Shown here: positions 9,601 to 21,800 of the stretch, piece after piece
How the letters are laid out: each line of letters opens with the position of its first letter
Numbering within the stretch: position 1 is the first letter of the stretch
Assembly: GCA_905178155.1 (NCBI GenBank)
Contig: CAJINV010000023.1
Span: 212,722-276,721, forward strand
Reading direction: 5' to 3'
DNA length: 64,000 bases
Source: Amoebophrya sp. A120
Lineage: Eukaryota; Sar; Dinophyceae; Syndiniales; Amoebophryaceae
Made by a program: the position numbers and the translations under genes
Notes under the pieces: model-generated
What the model was told of the DNA's origin: nothing
The model's input: the letters and a program-made list of their open reading frames with translations, nothing else
Database searches by the model: none

Positions 9601-10468
9601 ATTACAGTGAGCTCACTCTTCCCTTCCTTGCATCACAAATTTCCCGACCCAGACATTTTTGCAATCCATATGGTTTTCCCAACGGCAAATCGTCTCCTGG
9701 TTCCAGGCGTACTACGAGAAGCATCAGCTACGCGGAGGTCCTCCCGGAGTTGTAAACATGCCGGCCGAGGAAGTGCATAGGCTGACGCTGGGCGTCCAAA
9801 AGAGCGGCGTGCTGGTCTTGCCGGAGGTGTTTTTCCAAAGCCGCAGGACGGTCGGAACTTGGGATTTTGAGTACGAGATCCGCGAAGACGGGAGCATCGA
9901 TCCCGCGCCGCGTCCTCTGCCCGACGAGGACGTGTTTACGCACGCGATGGAAGCCTTCGAGAACGAGTTTCTTTTTGCCGACACGCAGCGGGACGTGACC
10001 CACGGACGCGAAGTTGCCTTCGTCAGAGCAATCGGGTCACACCGGTGGACGCGCGACGGGAAGCGGGCGTTTGTTACAGCCATTCGCGTCTACAATATTG
10101 TCGATTTAATCTTCCTCTTAATGGTCCCGGCCGCTCGTGTGATAGACGAAGACCACACCATCGGGCAGGCGGTCAGTGGCGGTGCCGCTGGTCTCCTGTG
10201 GCTGCCGACGACGTGGTTGGTGGCGACAGGGGTGAGCGAATTAGTCCACCGACTCTTCCCAACGTTCGCCCAAGACGCGGCCGGCTGGTACCGCACCTGC
10301 GGGGAGCGCATGGACGGCTGCTGGACACGCGTCGTGGAAAAGATCACTCGAGCGGTCGTGCACGAAGATGGCCTGCAGGAGGAACTTCAGGCACCGGACG
10401 CCGGCAACGGCGCAGAAGGTGCCGGGCGGCGGGTTGTCCCTGCGGAAGTAGCAGCAGGGATGCTGTGA
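6630..10468 (+). CDS. Unknown secreted or membrane protein, 7 exons split by 6 introner elements
   Basis: Exons 6630-7411, 7574-7745, 8006-8206, 8528-8601, 8906-9029, 9370-9410 and 9676-10468 sum to 2187 nt, a continuous frame of 728 codons with a stop at 10466. I chose ATG 6630 over the in-frame ATG 6585 because it begins with a hydrophobic signal-like stretch (MLRSTVLLLAAADHVAAA). Residues 50-120 are low-complexity Ser/Gly/Arg, followed by a helical, Gln-rich region to about 260. Hydrophobic stretches occur mid-protein (around GWLPSQWLWVSVGFNVLV) and near residues 603-620 and 635-655, suggesting a multi-pass membrane protein with an acidic C-terminal tail. I recognise no family. All six introns are introner elements; there is no GT-AG intron. 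A copy of part of exon 1 lies at 4830. Confidence 0.8.
7412..7568 (+). mobile_element. Introner element, family 1
   Basis: It starts TATCCTCTGCAAAAGTATCG and ends ACATTTGCAGTTCATA. A perfect TSD, TGGAA, lies at 7407-7411 and 7569-7573. Excision gives an in-frame exon join. Confidence 0.95.
7746..8000. mobile_element. Introner element, family 2
   Basis: It starts ATATCAATTGCAAATGTG and ends GACGTATTTGCAATGTAT. A perfect TSD, AAGGC, lies at 7741-7745 and 8001-8005. The exon join is in frame. Confidence 0.95.
8207..8522. mobile_element. Introner element, family 3
   Basis: The ends are TATCATGAGCAAAAATCCCC and its imperfect inverse finishing CTCGCAATA. A perfect TSD, GTCTT, lies at 8202-8206 and 8523-8527. 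The exon join is in frame. Confidence 0.95.
8602..8900. mobile_element. Introner element, family 4
   Basis: It starts TATGCTGTGTAAAATTGTCC and ends GTTTTTCCTCAGGATA. Flanks are GTGTC and CTGTC (4 of 5). The exon join is in frame. Confidence 0.9.
9030..9364. mobile_element. Introner element, family 3
   Basis: It starts TATTGAGAGGAAAGATCCCC and ends ATTTTTCCTTCTGGTA. A perfect TSD, TCGAC, lies at 9025-9029 and 9365-9369. The exon join is in frame. Confidence 0.95.
9411..9670. mobile_element. Introner element, family 2
   Basis: It starts TATCAAATGCAAAAATGTCT and ends CAGACATTTTTGCAATCCATA-like sequence. The TSD TGGTT (TGGTTT also matches) lies at 9406-9410 and 9671-9675. The exon join is in frame. 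Confidence 0.95.
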
Positions 10469-10798
10469 GTGAAAGCAAACTGACCACTCAGTCTTCACAT
10501 CTGGAAGGACCAACTTCACTCTTTTTGATACGCATGCCGGTGCGAGCAAAATAGAAGGCTGCTGCTACGTGGAAAAACCAAGACTCCATGTCTTGAGCCT
10601 CGTTCGTGCACCAATTATTTTTTCTTTTATCGAACAGGCACTGTGGCGACTTGCTTCAGAACGCCAAAGCGCCGCGGCTAGGGTTTTTCAGGTAATGTGG
10701 CATAGATTTTATCAAGCACTATGTATGATATTATTGCTGTACATGTACAACCAGTGGTCGTCGACACTAGGATCCACTTGTCGTACTAGTGGTCGACA

Positions 10799-11077
10799 TA
10801 TCAAATAAAAAAATGTCTGGGTCTGGAAGATTCTGAGACTTGTCACGCACGTTTTGCATGTGGTATGATGTCCGTGATGCATGCCCTAGCGTCACAGACT
10901 TTTTGAGGGCTTCGTGATACTTACCTATTCCGCATGACAAATGCCCTCTCCGCGTAGCCAAGAACAAAATTGCATTCCATTACTTGCTGGTCATGCGATA
11001 CAGATTTTTTTGGAATCCAAGTGCAGCATCACAAGTTCGGATTCTTCCAGATGACCCAGACACTTTTGCATTTGATA
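10799..11077. mobile_element. Introner element, family 2, downstream of a gene
   Basis: It starts TATCAAATAAAAAAATGTCT and ends CACTTTTGCATTTGATA. A perfect TSD, CGACA, lies at 10794-10798 and 11078-11082. It sits 330 bp after the stop of the previous gene. A weak 79-codon frame (from 10569) runs into it and would continue for a few codons to a stop after excision, so it may lie in a UTR or a small unproven gene. Confidence 0.9.
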
Positions 11078-11082
11078 CGACA

Positions 11083-12182
11083 TCATGATGTGTAGTGATC
11101 TAAGTGCTTCTATATGAATTTGTTATCTGTTTCTGTACTATGCGAAAAAAGGAAGCGGAGAAGGTGTAGGAGTGGAAAACGAACGGTAAATTTCGGAAAA
11201 AAAAAGCATATACCACTGTACGAGAAAGTAACAAATGACCCTTATGTATTTGAAAAAAAATCTTTTGCTCGTTTTGACTCTGATGCCGCGTCAACAGAAA
11301 GTGCAAGAGGAGCTTCTGTGGTCAACTACAAGGGTGCTTTGCGAAACTACAAAGAACCACCGTAGTACTTCAACATCACAAAGACCACTTTTATGCAAGC
11401 AGCACTGGCCAACATACAAAACTACTTGTACCAGAACAGGATCAAGAAACGACTACCCGTTCTCTATGTATACTCGTCTTTTTCGTGTACTTCCACTGTT
11501 GTAGAATTGACTTTCTTTTATGTAAGGATATCTTAAAAAAAATTGATTGTAATTGATTTGATCGACGCATTATATGTCGATCAAAATGTTGACTTTTATA
11601 TCTACTGCAAATTATGACATCATGGTCAAGCGGTAGATGTACAATGTCAGTCCTCTAGTACTACGCAAGAAGAGTAAACCAAATCTTGATTCAAGACAAC
11701 AAACGAAGCTGGAGGAATAAAACAATAAAAGCATGCAGCACAGTAGTAATGGTACATCACGACCAAGAGCAGGGCACCACAGTGTGGACCAGTAGTAAGT
11801 AAGTTCATTTTAGTATCTATCTGTCCCTGCTGAAGATGTGTATAATGATGTTATACCCAACATGTATGATTTGACTTTTTCTTTTTGGCTCTGACGTCAT
11901 CCCGAAAAGCAACCAGATCGCCAAAGCCTTATGCCAATGAATCTCGAAAAAAAAAAAAATCTAACCATGTAGTTGAGCAGCTCCATCTGTATCCATGAGT
12001 TGCTTTCCGATGTTGTTGTTCCCTGTCGTGAAGATCCTCTGTCTGCGCGGCGAGGAGTAAAAGTTCTTTGTCGAAGCGCATGCCAAAACTGAGAGCGATA
12101 AGTAAAAAGATGAATCACTACAAAACAAGAGTGTCAAGTATATTTTTATCTGGAATAAAATGAGTAGCACGACAAGATCAAG
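11083..12182. other. Intergenic, AT-rich, with the start of a dispersed repeat
   Basis: No supported gene. From about 11960 to 12210 the sequence matches 13935-14185 (shared TGTATCCATGAGTTG and GTTGTTCCCTGTCGTG words), ending in a 40-bp unit (CAAGATGGACCGCAAAACCA) that recurs at 14160 and 15490. Confidence 0.5.
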
Positions 12183-13374
12183 ATGGACCGCAAAACCAGG
12201 CACTCTTCGCTGTTGACGTTGCATCTCGAGCGGCAGCACGCGGATATCTGCCGCGAGGTCGAAGAGTACCCCTTCTTCACCACACGGCGATACGACCATG
12301 GGAGTAGGGCGATCGCGTCCGTGCGCTGCGTCTGCCAGGAGTGTCGCCAGTTTGTCTCGCGTCGTCAGGCCAGGGGAGCGAGGGCAAGAGCGGCGTCCGG
12401 GTCTTCTTCCGTTTCAATTCCAGACTCGATTGATGGTGATGATGTTGATGTAGGGTGCGAGTCAGATGAGGACTTCGTGCTTGAGGTTGGTGCTCGGGGT
12501 GAGCCCAGCCCGGTAGCTAGACTTGTCGTGCAAACTTTGAAATATTAGCGCAACTTTATCTTGATTCGTGTAACGGCACTCGCGTCTTGACCCTGGGGAG
12601 GTGAGGATGCTTCTACACAGGATACAAGTTCCAGCTGTGCAGCAAGGCCTTTCGGAGGAATCCAAAGCCGTTCTATCTAGCGCAAGTCATCTGCGCGACT
12701 GTTGGTATTCAGTATGATCAAATATCTCCTGTTTACTTGGTCACTTTTGAAGGCTGCATTGGTATCTGTCGCGCCTGAAAATCGAAAAGGAAAAGATGAC
12801 TGTGCTGAAAAACATCAAGGATGCCTTCGAGGTCCAGGAAGCAGCGGGAGCAAAGACGAGTATTCAGGTTCGCGTGCCGAGTGAACTGCACACCCTGCCG
12901 CCGTCCGACTTTCAGACCAAGCGGTTCTGCGTGCTCGGCGGCGGCAAGACGGGAATGGACGCGGTGGTCTGGCTTCAGCGCGAGAAGGGGGTGAAACCTG
13001 AGCAAATTTCCTGGGTGGTTGGGAAGGAGACCTGGATGCTGAACCGGGAAAACCTGGCATCCCCTGGCGTGCTGGCGGACACGGTTTTGGATGCGATGTC
13101 GAAATCTGGCGTGGCGGAGACCGGCTACCTCGAAACCGCATTTGACGAACTCGCCAGAAAAAATGAAATCCGCATGGTCGACCCGACGCATCGGCCTACT
13201 GAGTTCAGGTTCCCCATTACCGACTCCGAGGAGCTGACTTATCTCAGAAAACCGAGAATAACCAAGTACCGACAGGGCTACGTGGCAAAACTGGAGCTGT
13301 TCATCAATCAAGCATCGACGGAGGACGATGGAGGAGATGAAGGTCGTCTGCGTCTCTTCGAGGAAGGACGATAG
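12183..13374 (+). pseudogene. Fragment of a FAD/NAD(P)-dependent oxidoreductase
   Basis: From about 12812 to 13374 the frame shows a second Rossmann dinucleotide-binding motif (VLGGGKTGMDAVVWLQ) followed by ISWVVGKETWMLNREN. This pattern is typical of the NAD(P)-binding half of flavin-containing, monooxygenase-like oxidoreductases. The family normally starts with a FAD-binding GxGxxG domain of about 150 residues, which I cannot find upstream, and it is usually longer at the C-terminus. An upstream frame (12183-12512, 110 codons, with a CxCxxC cluster) can be joined in phase through a GTAGCT donor at 12513 and an AAG acceptor near 12811, but it does not look like a FAD domain. ATG 12796 is an alternative start. 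I favour a truncated copy, though an unrecognised exon is possible. Confidence 0.5.
12518..12807 (+). repeat. 290-bp dispersed repeat, copy 1
   Basis: It is nearly identical to 20039-20328 (offset 7521), with a few small indels and substitutions. It ends directly before an exon of the oxidoreductase fragment, next to an AAG that could act as a 3' splice site. Confidence 0.9.
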
Positions 13375-13379
13375 CATCT

Positions 13380-15879
13380 TTCTTTGAACGTGAGCCCAGA
13401 TGAAGAAGTTGCGCGACTAATAGAAGATAGATTCCCTGTTACAATTACTACCAGACTAGATACAAATTGACATCTTTTTACCAGCTAGATACAAGCTGAT
13501 GCCAAAAGAGAGGAACAACATGAGAAATCCTTAAGCCTGATGCTCTTGCACGCTTAAGATGTACGATATAACTCACTGATCCTCTGCAGGAAGATGCTGA
13601 CGAAGGAGCAAGTTGCAGGCGCAGTTGTACTAGTAACATAACCATGAGTCGCACGATATAGAGGAGCACTCTCAGAATAAAAGCAGTCCTACAGAAATCT
13701 TGAAGCTGCGGGCAGTCGTTCTCCTCGTAAAACAGTCTTGGCGGTGCATTTCTTGCCATCGTAGAACAATCCTCTCGGCGGCGGTCGAGGAGGACGCAGT
13801 TGCGGTCGAGTCGAGGAGGAGTTATTTTTTTGTAGCTGCAGTAACACATTGTGAATTGTAGGTACTCTAAATCAAACACTGTAACAAACACCACTGTCGT
13901 GGTCGAGTGCAGTGCCGCACGACGTGCCATTATGGTGGCCCCGAACCATGTTGAGCTGCTCCTGTATCCATGAGTTGTTCTTTCCCGATGTTGTTGTTGT
14001 TCCCTGTCGTGATCCTCTGTCTACTCAGCGAGTGGCAGATTTATATAGAAGTGTGTCTGAAAAGGAAGCGGAGGTCAAAACTGAGAGCAATATGGTAAAA
14101 AGATGGAACAACACTCACAACTGTCAGCCACATACTCATCTGTAGCACGACAAGATCAAGATGGACCGCAAAACCAGGCACTCCACCTGGTATGAGGAAA
14201 ACGCGTCCCGTTGGACCGCAAAACCAGTATTTTGTATGAGGAAAACGCGTCCCGTCCTCCACCTGGGACGTCTAAGATGTACTAAAGCAAAAATTGTCCA
14301 CGCCCTACATTTAGGTTTTGTAAAAAGCAGTCGAGAGGCGTCTTTTTAGAGTTGTACTTAAGCTGAGTAACAGCATCAAGTGCTCCTAGTTGGTTACAGC
14401 AACACTCGCTCGTATTTCCCTTGACTTCAGCCGCACAATAGGCGCAGACCACGTTGATGCATCTAGTTTGAATAAATGCAGTTTATACAACCCCATCTTT
14501 CTCTCCTCCACCCCTCCCAATCCTCCCGTCGCCGCTCCGCCTACTCCGTACTACAGGAGCGCGGTATGTATTGTCGTGCAAACGAAGAACTTATTTGCCA
14601 AATGTATCCGGGGACTATTCTTTTCAGCATCATCAGAAGCATCTGGTTTTGTCACGAGCGGACACGTGGAAAAGTGGAGATACGCGGCGCCCGAACCGTC
14701 AGCATCGTGAACAGTCATGTCGGTAGCGCAGTCTGGATTTGGGGGAAGGTTGGTAAGCCCCAGCTTCCACTTCGTGGCAGCATTCGCAGATATGGGAAGC
14801 GTTGCTGCCTCTTGTGCCTCGTTGTATAGCAAGGCAACAAACTTGTTCAGGTTAGCCGCTGCACTGCTGAAGTAGCAGTTTGAAATTTATAAGTAAATGC
14901 AATTCACACCAGTACGATACTTTTGCAATTTATAACCCGTCGGCGCCGTCGCGGACGAAGGAACGAAGAGAGACGAGGACGAAGTGGCAATCTAGCACTA
15001 TCTGTTCTTCAGCGTGTGCCATAAATTTATTCGTGTACGATGACCGATTTCATCTTCTAAAAATCTTCTGTTCTCCGATACTACGGATGGCATGTTCACC
15101 TCCTGCACAAGTGGATTCATGTACGAATAAAAACGCGCGAGTCATATGCTATATCATCTTCATGGTGCGGTAGTCGTAGTTGCTTTTGAGCTGTGCAGCC
15201 AGGGCTCTTCTTGAGTCGGTGTCGGATCCCGCTAGACAGAGCGTACATTTCACCAGAAAACATAAGTACTCACAAAGGGAAACATCAGAATGCAGTTTCT
15301 CCTCCTGGTGCCAGGATCTCGAAGGAAATGTAGGACCACCAGCAGAACGCAACTCATCCCACGTGGATGACGAACAAGAATTTATTTATAGTAGTACCAC
15401 GATCCCAGCAACGACGCCGCGCCTCAGCATGACAAACTAAAACTTGTTCGCTGATTATACGATGGACACACGTTTAGCACGACAAGATCAAGATGGACCG
15501 CAAAACCAGGCACTCAAGCTCGTTTTCTCTTGATTTTATGGTCTAGTCGTGCCATTGATTTGCGCTTCTGACTGCAACACAGCTTTCGCTGTCTGCAGGA
15601 TTGTAGTTTTTGTGCTTAGTAGTGTGCTGGTCGTGCTGCACGACAAGGCAGAAATAAAAGAAGGAGCAGGCTAAGCAGGGGCATTGATATTGAAGAAGAA
15701 GATTCGAAATCTACTCTACGGGAGGCGACCTGCGAACTGCTAAGACTGCTCTGCCGCACCTCCAAAGCGGGCGCAGCTTCGTTTCGTCTAGGCGAGCGCG
15801 GGGACAGAAAACGAATTCCTCCGCGTCTTGCAGAAAACAACCTCCATACGAACAACAAGCCCCTCGTCATTGAATCACC
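13380..15879. other. Repeat-rich intergenic region
   Basis: No gene is supported. 13935-14185 is a diverged copy of 11960-12210. 14160-14255 contains an imperfect internal duplication of a TGGACCGCAAAACCAG / GAGGAAAACGCGTCCCG unit. The 40-bp unit recurs at 15474-15515. A family-1 introner right end (GTACGATACTTTTGCAATTTATA-like) lies at about 14910-14935 without a matching left end. Confidence 0.5.
14910..14936. mobile_element. Solo right end of a family-1 introner element
   Basis: The sequence CAGTACGATACTTTTGCAAT followed by TTATA matches the family-1 right TIR. The expected left TIR is absent within 250 bp upstream, so this is a decayed remnant. Confidence 0.5.
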
Positions 15880-18800
15880 ATGGCCGCTCCTGCTCCAGAA
15901 AATGTGGAGCACCGGCAGCACTACACGCCGCGACAGCCCGGCAAGCCGCAACCCCTGCCCCAGACCCCCGGATCAGCTCGAAGCAACCGTGGAATTCTGA
16001 ATACCAACAGGATGATGCAGCTCGATCTCCCAGAGCAGGCTCTCCTAATGCTGGAGGAAATTGCCATAGAGCGGGACGAAGTCGAGCGACAGGCAGCAGG
16101 AGGTGCTCAACTACAAATAACTGGCGCGACGGCATCCTATAGTACTGGCGCCAACAAGATGGTAACTACATCTGCTGCCCCGACGAGCTCCTCCTCGCAC
16201 CTCGAATGGTTTGAGTCTCTCCTGAAGGAGTACCACGCCCGCTTGCACACCAAAGAGGGCAAGACCTTCACCAAGGTGACCGCACGGCTGAAGCATATCA
16301 AATGTAAAAATGTCTGGGTCTGGAAACTTGTGATGCCGTGTGGCGTATCATGAGGAGGCGACAATTGCTGGCTCAGCATGACAAGTTTCTGAGCTTCTAG
16401 GTGTTGCCTATTCTGCATGACAAACTACGTTTCTGCATGACAGAAAAGTGGGGCTCTTTGGTAATGTGCATGACAGATCTAAGAGTCATGCCAAACAAGC
16501 ATGACAAACTTGCATTCTTCCAGGCCCAGACATTCTTACATTTGATAAAGCAGTGGGAGAGACAGAAGTCGCTGGCCAGGCTGACCGGGGCGATCCGCAC
16601 GTATGAACTGCAAAAGTATCGTACTCGTATGAATGCATTACAAATTTCCTCAGCATGAGAAATAAGATCTGTAATGCGGATTTCCCTATAGGGAAAAGAT
16701 TTGTAATGCATGATTACAGTACAAGTGCGATAGTTTTGCACAGGATAGCACGGCCGGCGGTGCGACGTCGCGAACGCCCAGGAGTGGACGGCACAGCGTG
16801 AAGTCACAATCGAGCTTTTTCGCCTCGTCAGACAACGATGAAGATGCGCTTACCGAGGGAGCGGCTACCCCCGGGTCTGGCTATGACGAAGCAGGGGGAG
16901 AGGGAAAGCAGAAATACGCCGAAGCAATCCGCACTGAAAGTAAGAACAGCACCAAGCGCGAAGTCGAGCAGCTGCGCAAGGAGATTTCCTTATGGATGTG
17001 TCAGGATCGAAATCGACAAAATCGAAAAACTTGTGATGCATAAAATGTAGGGCACTGAAGGCCTGTATTGGGGAGCAGGCAAATGAGGGCGATTGTAAGC
17101 CTGTTTAGAGGTATACAATGTGCTGCCAGAGTAGCATGACAGAAGGAGTCTTCTTTGCCCGAACAGCATGACAGACTGGATTTGGGTGCTCCCAAAATTT
17201 GTCATGCGCCACTTGGAAACTGAGGCTCCAACTGACATCAATTTTTTGCATCACAAATTTTTCGATTTTGTCAATTTCGATTCTGACACTTCCACATTCC
17301 TTCGCTCTCTTTACACGTGGAGGTGTAGCCACTCCCATATCAAGTGCAAAAATGTCTGGGTCTGGAATAAAGTTGGAACTTGTAATGCTGGCCTTACATT
17401 CTTGTGAAATCTGTATTGCATGACCAACAAAACAAGCGGCAGCCTCTCTTGTCATACAAGAACGCAGTTTCTGATGCGGAATGCGTATGAGAAAGCGTTC
17501 TGCAAACTTGTCATGCCTTGCTGGATAAGAAAATGTTTCCATCATGCACATTTTAGCATCACAAATTTCCAGACCCAGACATTATATTTGCAATGCATAT
17601 CCCACCGCGGGTAGCAAAAACGCTGCAGGTGCTGGCGAAGCCGGAGGCGAAGTCCTCGACGGTTTGGATGGCGTCGTCCTGCACGAGGATTCAAAAGAGC
17701 TCAGCAATGCAGGAGGGACGAAAGCACAAATGGAAACGAAACCACCGCAAATGAACTTCTTCGCCCCGAAATTTACGAAGCGAGAAAAACTGACCGCGCT
17801 TGCCGCATTCCTGGTTTCCATCTTTGCAGTGGTGCTGATGTGCGTGTGGAAACCGCACCAGCCGAGCGAGGTCCTGCACACCACGCGACTATGCTCTGCA
17901 AAAGTTGCGAGTAAGTACCTGAAGAAGAAGATCGGACGGATTTTTGATGTAATTTTTATTCTCGCATCATGGCAAATCATCTCGTGGTCCCATACAACCC
18001 TTGTGTCGCTGTTTTATCCAACATTGCACTTCCGCACCCGCCGCACGTTCATCTTTCGACCATGAGATTAGTACAGTAGATCTACTTTGGCCTTGCGACA
18101 ATGATTATATTTGTCATGCAGTTATTCCACCTGACTGATGTTGGTCCTGGTGCTCCCTGCTCTCCTTTTGCGCTGCATACCGGCTGACGAAGTACAACTC
18201 TTTCATCACCAGTCCAGTCTACACCATTTCGGAGTCGCAGCCACTGGTTATGCCTTTGGAAGACCACAACAACCACGACTCCACCCACGTAGAGGTGATT
18301 GATTTGAAGATGTTTGCGGCCCAGCAGCCGCGGACCGACAGCGACTCGGTCAAGGAGAAGGTGCAATTATGAAATGCAAAAGCATCGTACTAGTATAAAT
18401 CGCATGACAAATTTCTTCAGCATGAGAAATCGCATTAGTAATGCGGATTTAACTTGAGAAAGAAATTTGTCATGCATATCTGCAATTAGTACGAGTAGTG
18501 CGATACTTTTGCAATTGATAGCAGTGGAAGATTTACAATTCCCTCAACGAGGTCGTAAAGTCTGGGAGCCTATCAAGTGTAAAAATGTCTGGGTCTGGAA
18601 GAATGCGCGACTTGTCATGCAGATTTTCCATGACCCATAAGGTGTTGAATGCAGGGCCTAGCATGACAGATTCCGCGCGATCTCTGTCATGCCTATCCTG
18701 CATGAGAAACTCCCTCCCGACTTGGTCAAAACTGGACGACTTTTGGTAATCATGCAACACAGATTTTCACATGCTTCAGATTTAGCATGACAAGTTGCGT

Positions 18801-21800
18801 TCTTCCAGACCCAGACATTTTTACGTTTGATAGAGCCTGCTGCTTTCGAAGGACGAAGAAGTGGAGTATTTCGAGACCCTCGATGTGGAAAGTCTCCATC
18901 CCGTCAAAGCCGAATTCACCCTTACGCGCGAGACGACAGCCGGCGTCGCCCTGACGGGACACACCGACTTTCTCGGGTTGAAAGTGCAACTCGTCTGCTT
19001 CACCTGGTTGGGCAAGTGGCGACTGTACTTCGCCGTGATTTTGTTCCTCGGCACCTTCGCGCTGATCATCTCAGAGGTTGTCCACCGTGTGTACGTCACC
19101 TTGGTCGCGGCCACGATCGGGTTGTTTCTGAACTCCGTGGTGCACGAACAAATTCACTTGAAAGAAACCATAGCGATGATTGACTTCGGAACCCTGCTAT
19201 CCACTGCAACAATATGTGTCTGGGTCTGAATTTGTGATGAGAGATCTGTTGAAGAACGCCAAGATCATCTGTGATGCAGGAATACGAGTGGTCAGCGTCA
19301 GTGTGTGATGTTGTGAAACTTTCCTCTACCTCCGTGTCTGTTTCATATGACTTTTCCGAATGCATCTGCAATAGGCCTCTCGGAAAATTTTTCATGCTGT
19401 TATGCAGTACAAGGACAAGCCGCTTTTACAACCTTTGCGTTGATGCGATCCGAGCTTCGGCAGCAGAAATTTCCAGACCCAGACAAATTTCCAAATCATA
19501 CCTGATGCTCCTCTTCTCCATGATGATCAATGTGAATTTCCTCGCGCAAACGGGCTTCTTTCAGTGGTTCAGCTATCCTGGTGCAAAAGTATCGTACTCG
19601 TACTTCAATAAAATCCCAGTCATGCAAGGCAAAGCTCTTTTCGAAGCTAAATCAGCATGACAAGAATTCAGTTTGTCGAGTTCAGTTTGTCATGCTCCTG
19701 AGCCAATTTGTATTGCAGTTTTTACTACGTAGTGCGATACTTTTGGGTTGCATATCATCGTGAAAATCGTCATTTTTTCGAAATGTGACGTACGCAAGCT
19801 GTTTTTCCTCCTTGCCAACATCACGGGCATACTCTCCGCTTTCCTCGACAACGTTACCGTCGTCATGCTGATGGGACCGCTCACTTTATCCTGTGTAGAA
19901 ACGACCTCGTGGTCTCCCTGTACTAGGTAGCAGATTTGGCATGATTACTTATGGCGATTCGCTACCATATTACCAAGACCAATTATGATGCGTCTCCTTA
20001 ACATTTTTCATTTTGAGTGGCATTTCCCCGCTCCGCGGAGCCAGACTTGTCGTGCAAACTTTGAAATATTAGCGCAACTCTATCTTGATTCGTGTAACGG
20101 CAGTCGCGTCTTGACCCTGGGGAGGTGAGGATGCTTCTACACAGGATACAAGTTCCAGCTGTGCAAAGCCTTTCGGAGGAATCCAAAGCCGTTCTATCTA
20201 GCGCAAGTCATCTGCGCGACTGTTGGTATTCAGTATGATCAAATATCTCCTGTTTACTTGGTCACTTTTGAAGGCTGCATTGGTATCTGTCGCGCCTGAA
20301 AATCGAAAAGGAAAAGATGACTGTGCTGGAAAACTAAGTAATCCTATTCCTAAAAGTCCGCAACTACACGACTGCAGGTGGCACCTCGACCCTGATAGGC
20401 GATCCCCCCAATATCGTTATCGGCTACAAGCTGAAGATATCAAATGCAAAAATGTCTGGGTCTGGAAGAGTACAAACTTGTGATGCGCATTTCAAGACAC
20501 AGAAAGATCTCTCTCTCATGCATAGTTAGCAAAAGCTGTCCAGTTTCTGCCACCAAGATGGGGCGACATTTGTCATGCGGATTCGGCATTGCGAAAGTTT
20601 CTCGAAACCCGTGATGCTAGAGCTCCCATGCCAGACCTTCTGTGTCATGCAAAAACAGCATGACTCTTCCAGACCCAGACATTTTTACATTTGATAGAAG
20701 GTTGGCTTCGTCGATTTCCTGATCTACAACGCCCCCCTGATCGTCGTTTTGCTTCCCCTGTCTAGTTATGAACTGCAAAAGTATCGTAATAGTAGTAATT
20801 GCAATACAAATTAGCTCAGCATGACAAATGGAATTTGTCATGCTGTTTTGCCTTGGGATGAAGATTTGTAATGCATGACTCCTGCGATTACTTACTACGA
20901 GTACGGTACTTTTGCACAGGATACTAGTTACCTGCTGTACCGCCAGTTCCGGGAGGAGATTCTTGCCGGAGATATTCCGAGTAAAAACATCCCCATCCCA
21001 GAGTTGTCATGCAAATTTGCATGCCAAAAAAGTTTCTCATGCGAAGCCCCATGAGAAGCTTTTTCTAGTCGTGTTTTGGGATTTGTGATGCTAGAAATAG
21101 CATGATATGCTAGATCTGTGATGCTGCTGAACTAGCTAAACAGGACTCCACTACGAGGACAAACTTGTCATGCGAGACAACCAAAGTTGGCCGATTTGTC
21201 TAGCAGATTTTCCACGTTGACTCTGGTATGGGGACGTTTTTACTCAGGATAGGAGAGCCGGATGACGAGGTAGAGGATCAGGATGATCTACGAAGAATAA
21301 ATTTGCAAGAACAGGATGAAAACCAAGCGAAGCCTCCGCAGCTTCAGCCAGATGGTGCCATGGCTCCTGCAAAACAAGCCGATGCGATCGTGGTGACCAC
21401 TGCAACGGAGGATGAGAAAGGCCATATGAAGATGAGCGTGCGCAACTTCCTATACCCCTATTTCCTCAGTCTTCATGTCCAAGTCCAGTGTAAGTGACCC
21501 TTGAGCAGCAACGGAAGCACTTGTAAGAACACTACGAACACCAGCTAGTAAGTATGTAGCCTGTGCATAACGTGACTACATGCGGTGACTGCAGTACGGT
21601 CTGCAAAAGATCGCGCAGGATAAAGTCACGATTTGCCTTTTTTTGCATGACGAATGAGAGGCACGAACAGGGGGTGGATTTTTGCGCCGTGATATGCCAA
21701 GAACCCCTGCAACTTCCAATAACGCAAAGAGATCACGCAACATCATCAAACATCGCCGACGCGGCCGACTCCAGAACCTCTCAGGAGGCTGTTGGGCAGC

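Noticed and set aside
9724-10083. A 119-codon reverse-strand frame inside the last exon of the 6630-10468 gene
   Set aside because: It is antisense to a well-supported GC-rich exon and is a shadow frame.
11580-11680. A tRNA-like stretch (GGTCAAGCGGTAGA)
   Set aside because: No cloverleaf can be drawn: acceptor and T arms do not pair.
20039-20328. The ATG-containing end of the 290-bp repeat as a real start codon for the oxidoreductase
   Set aside because: The second copy, in a transporter intron, has the same ATG followed by a stop after five codons, so the ATG belongs to the repeat.
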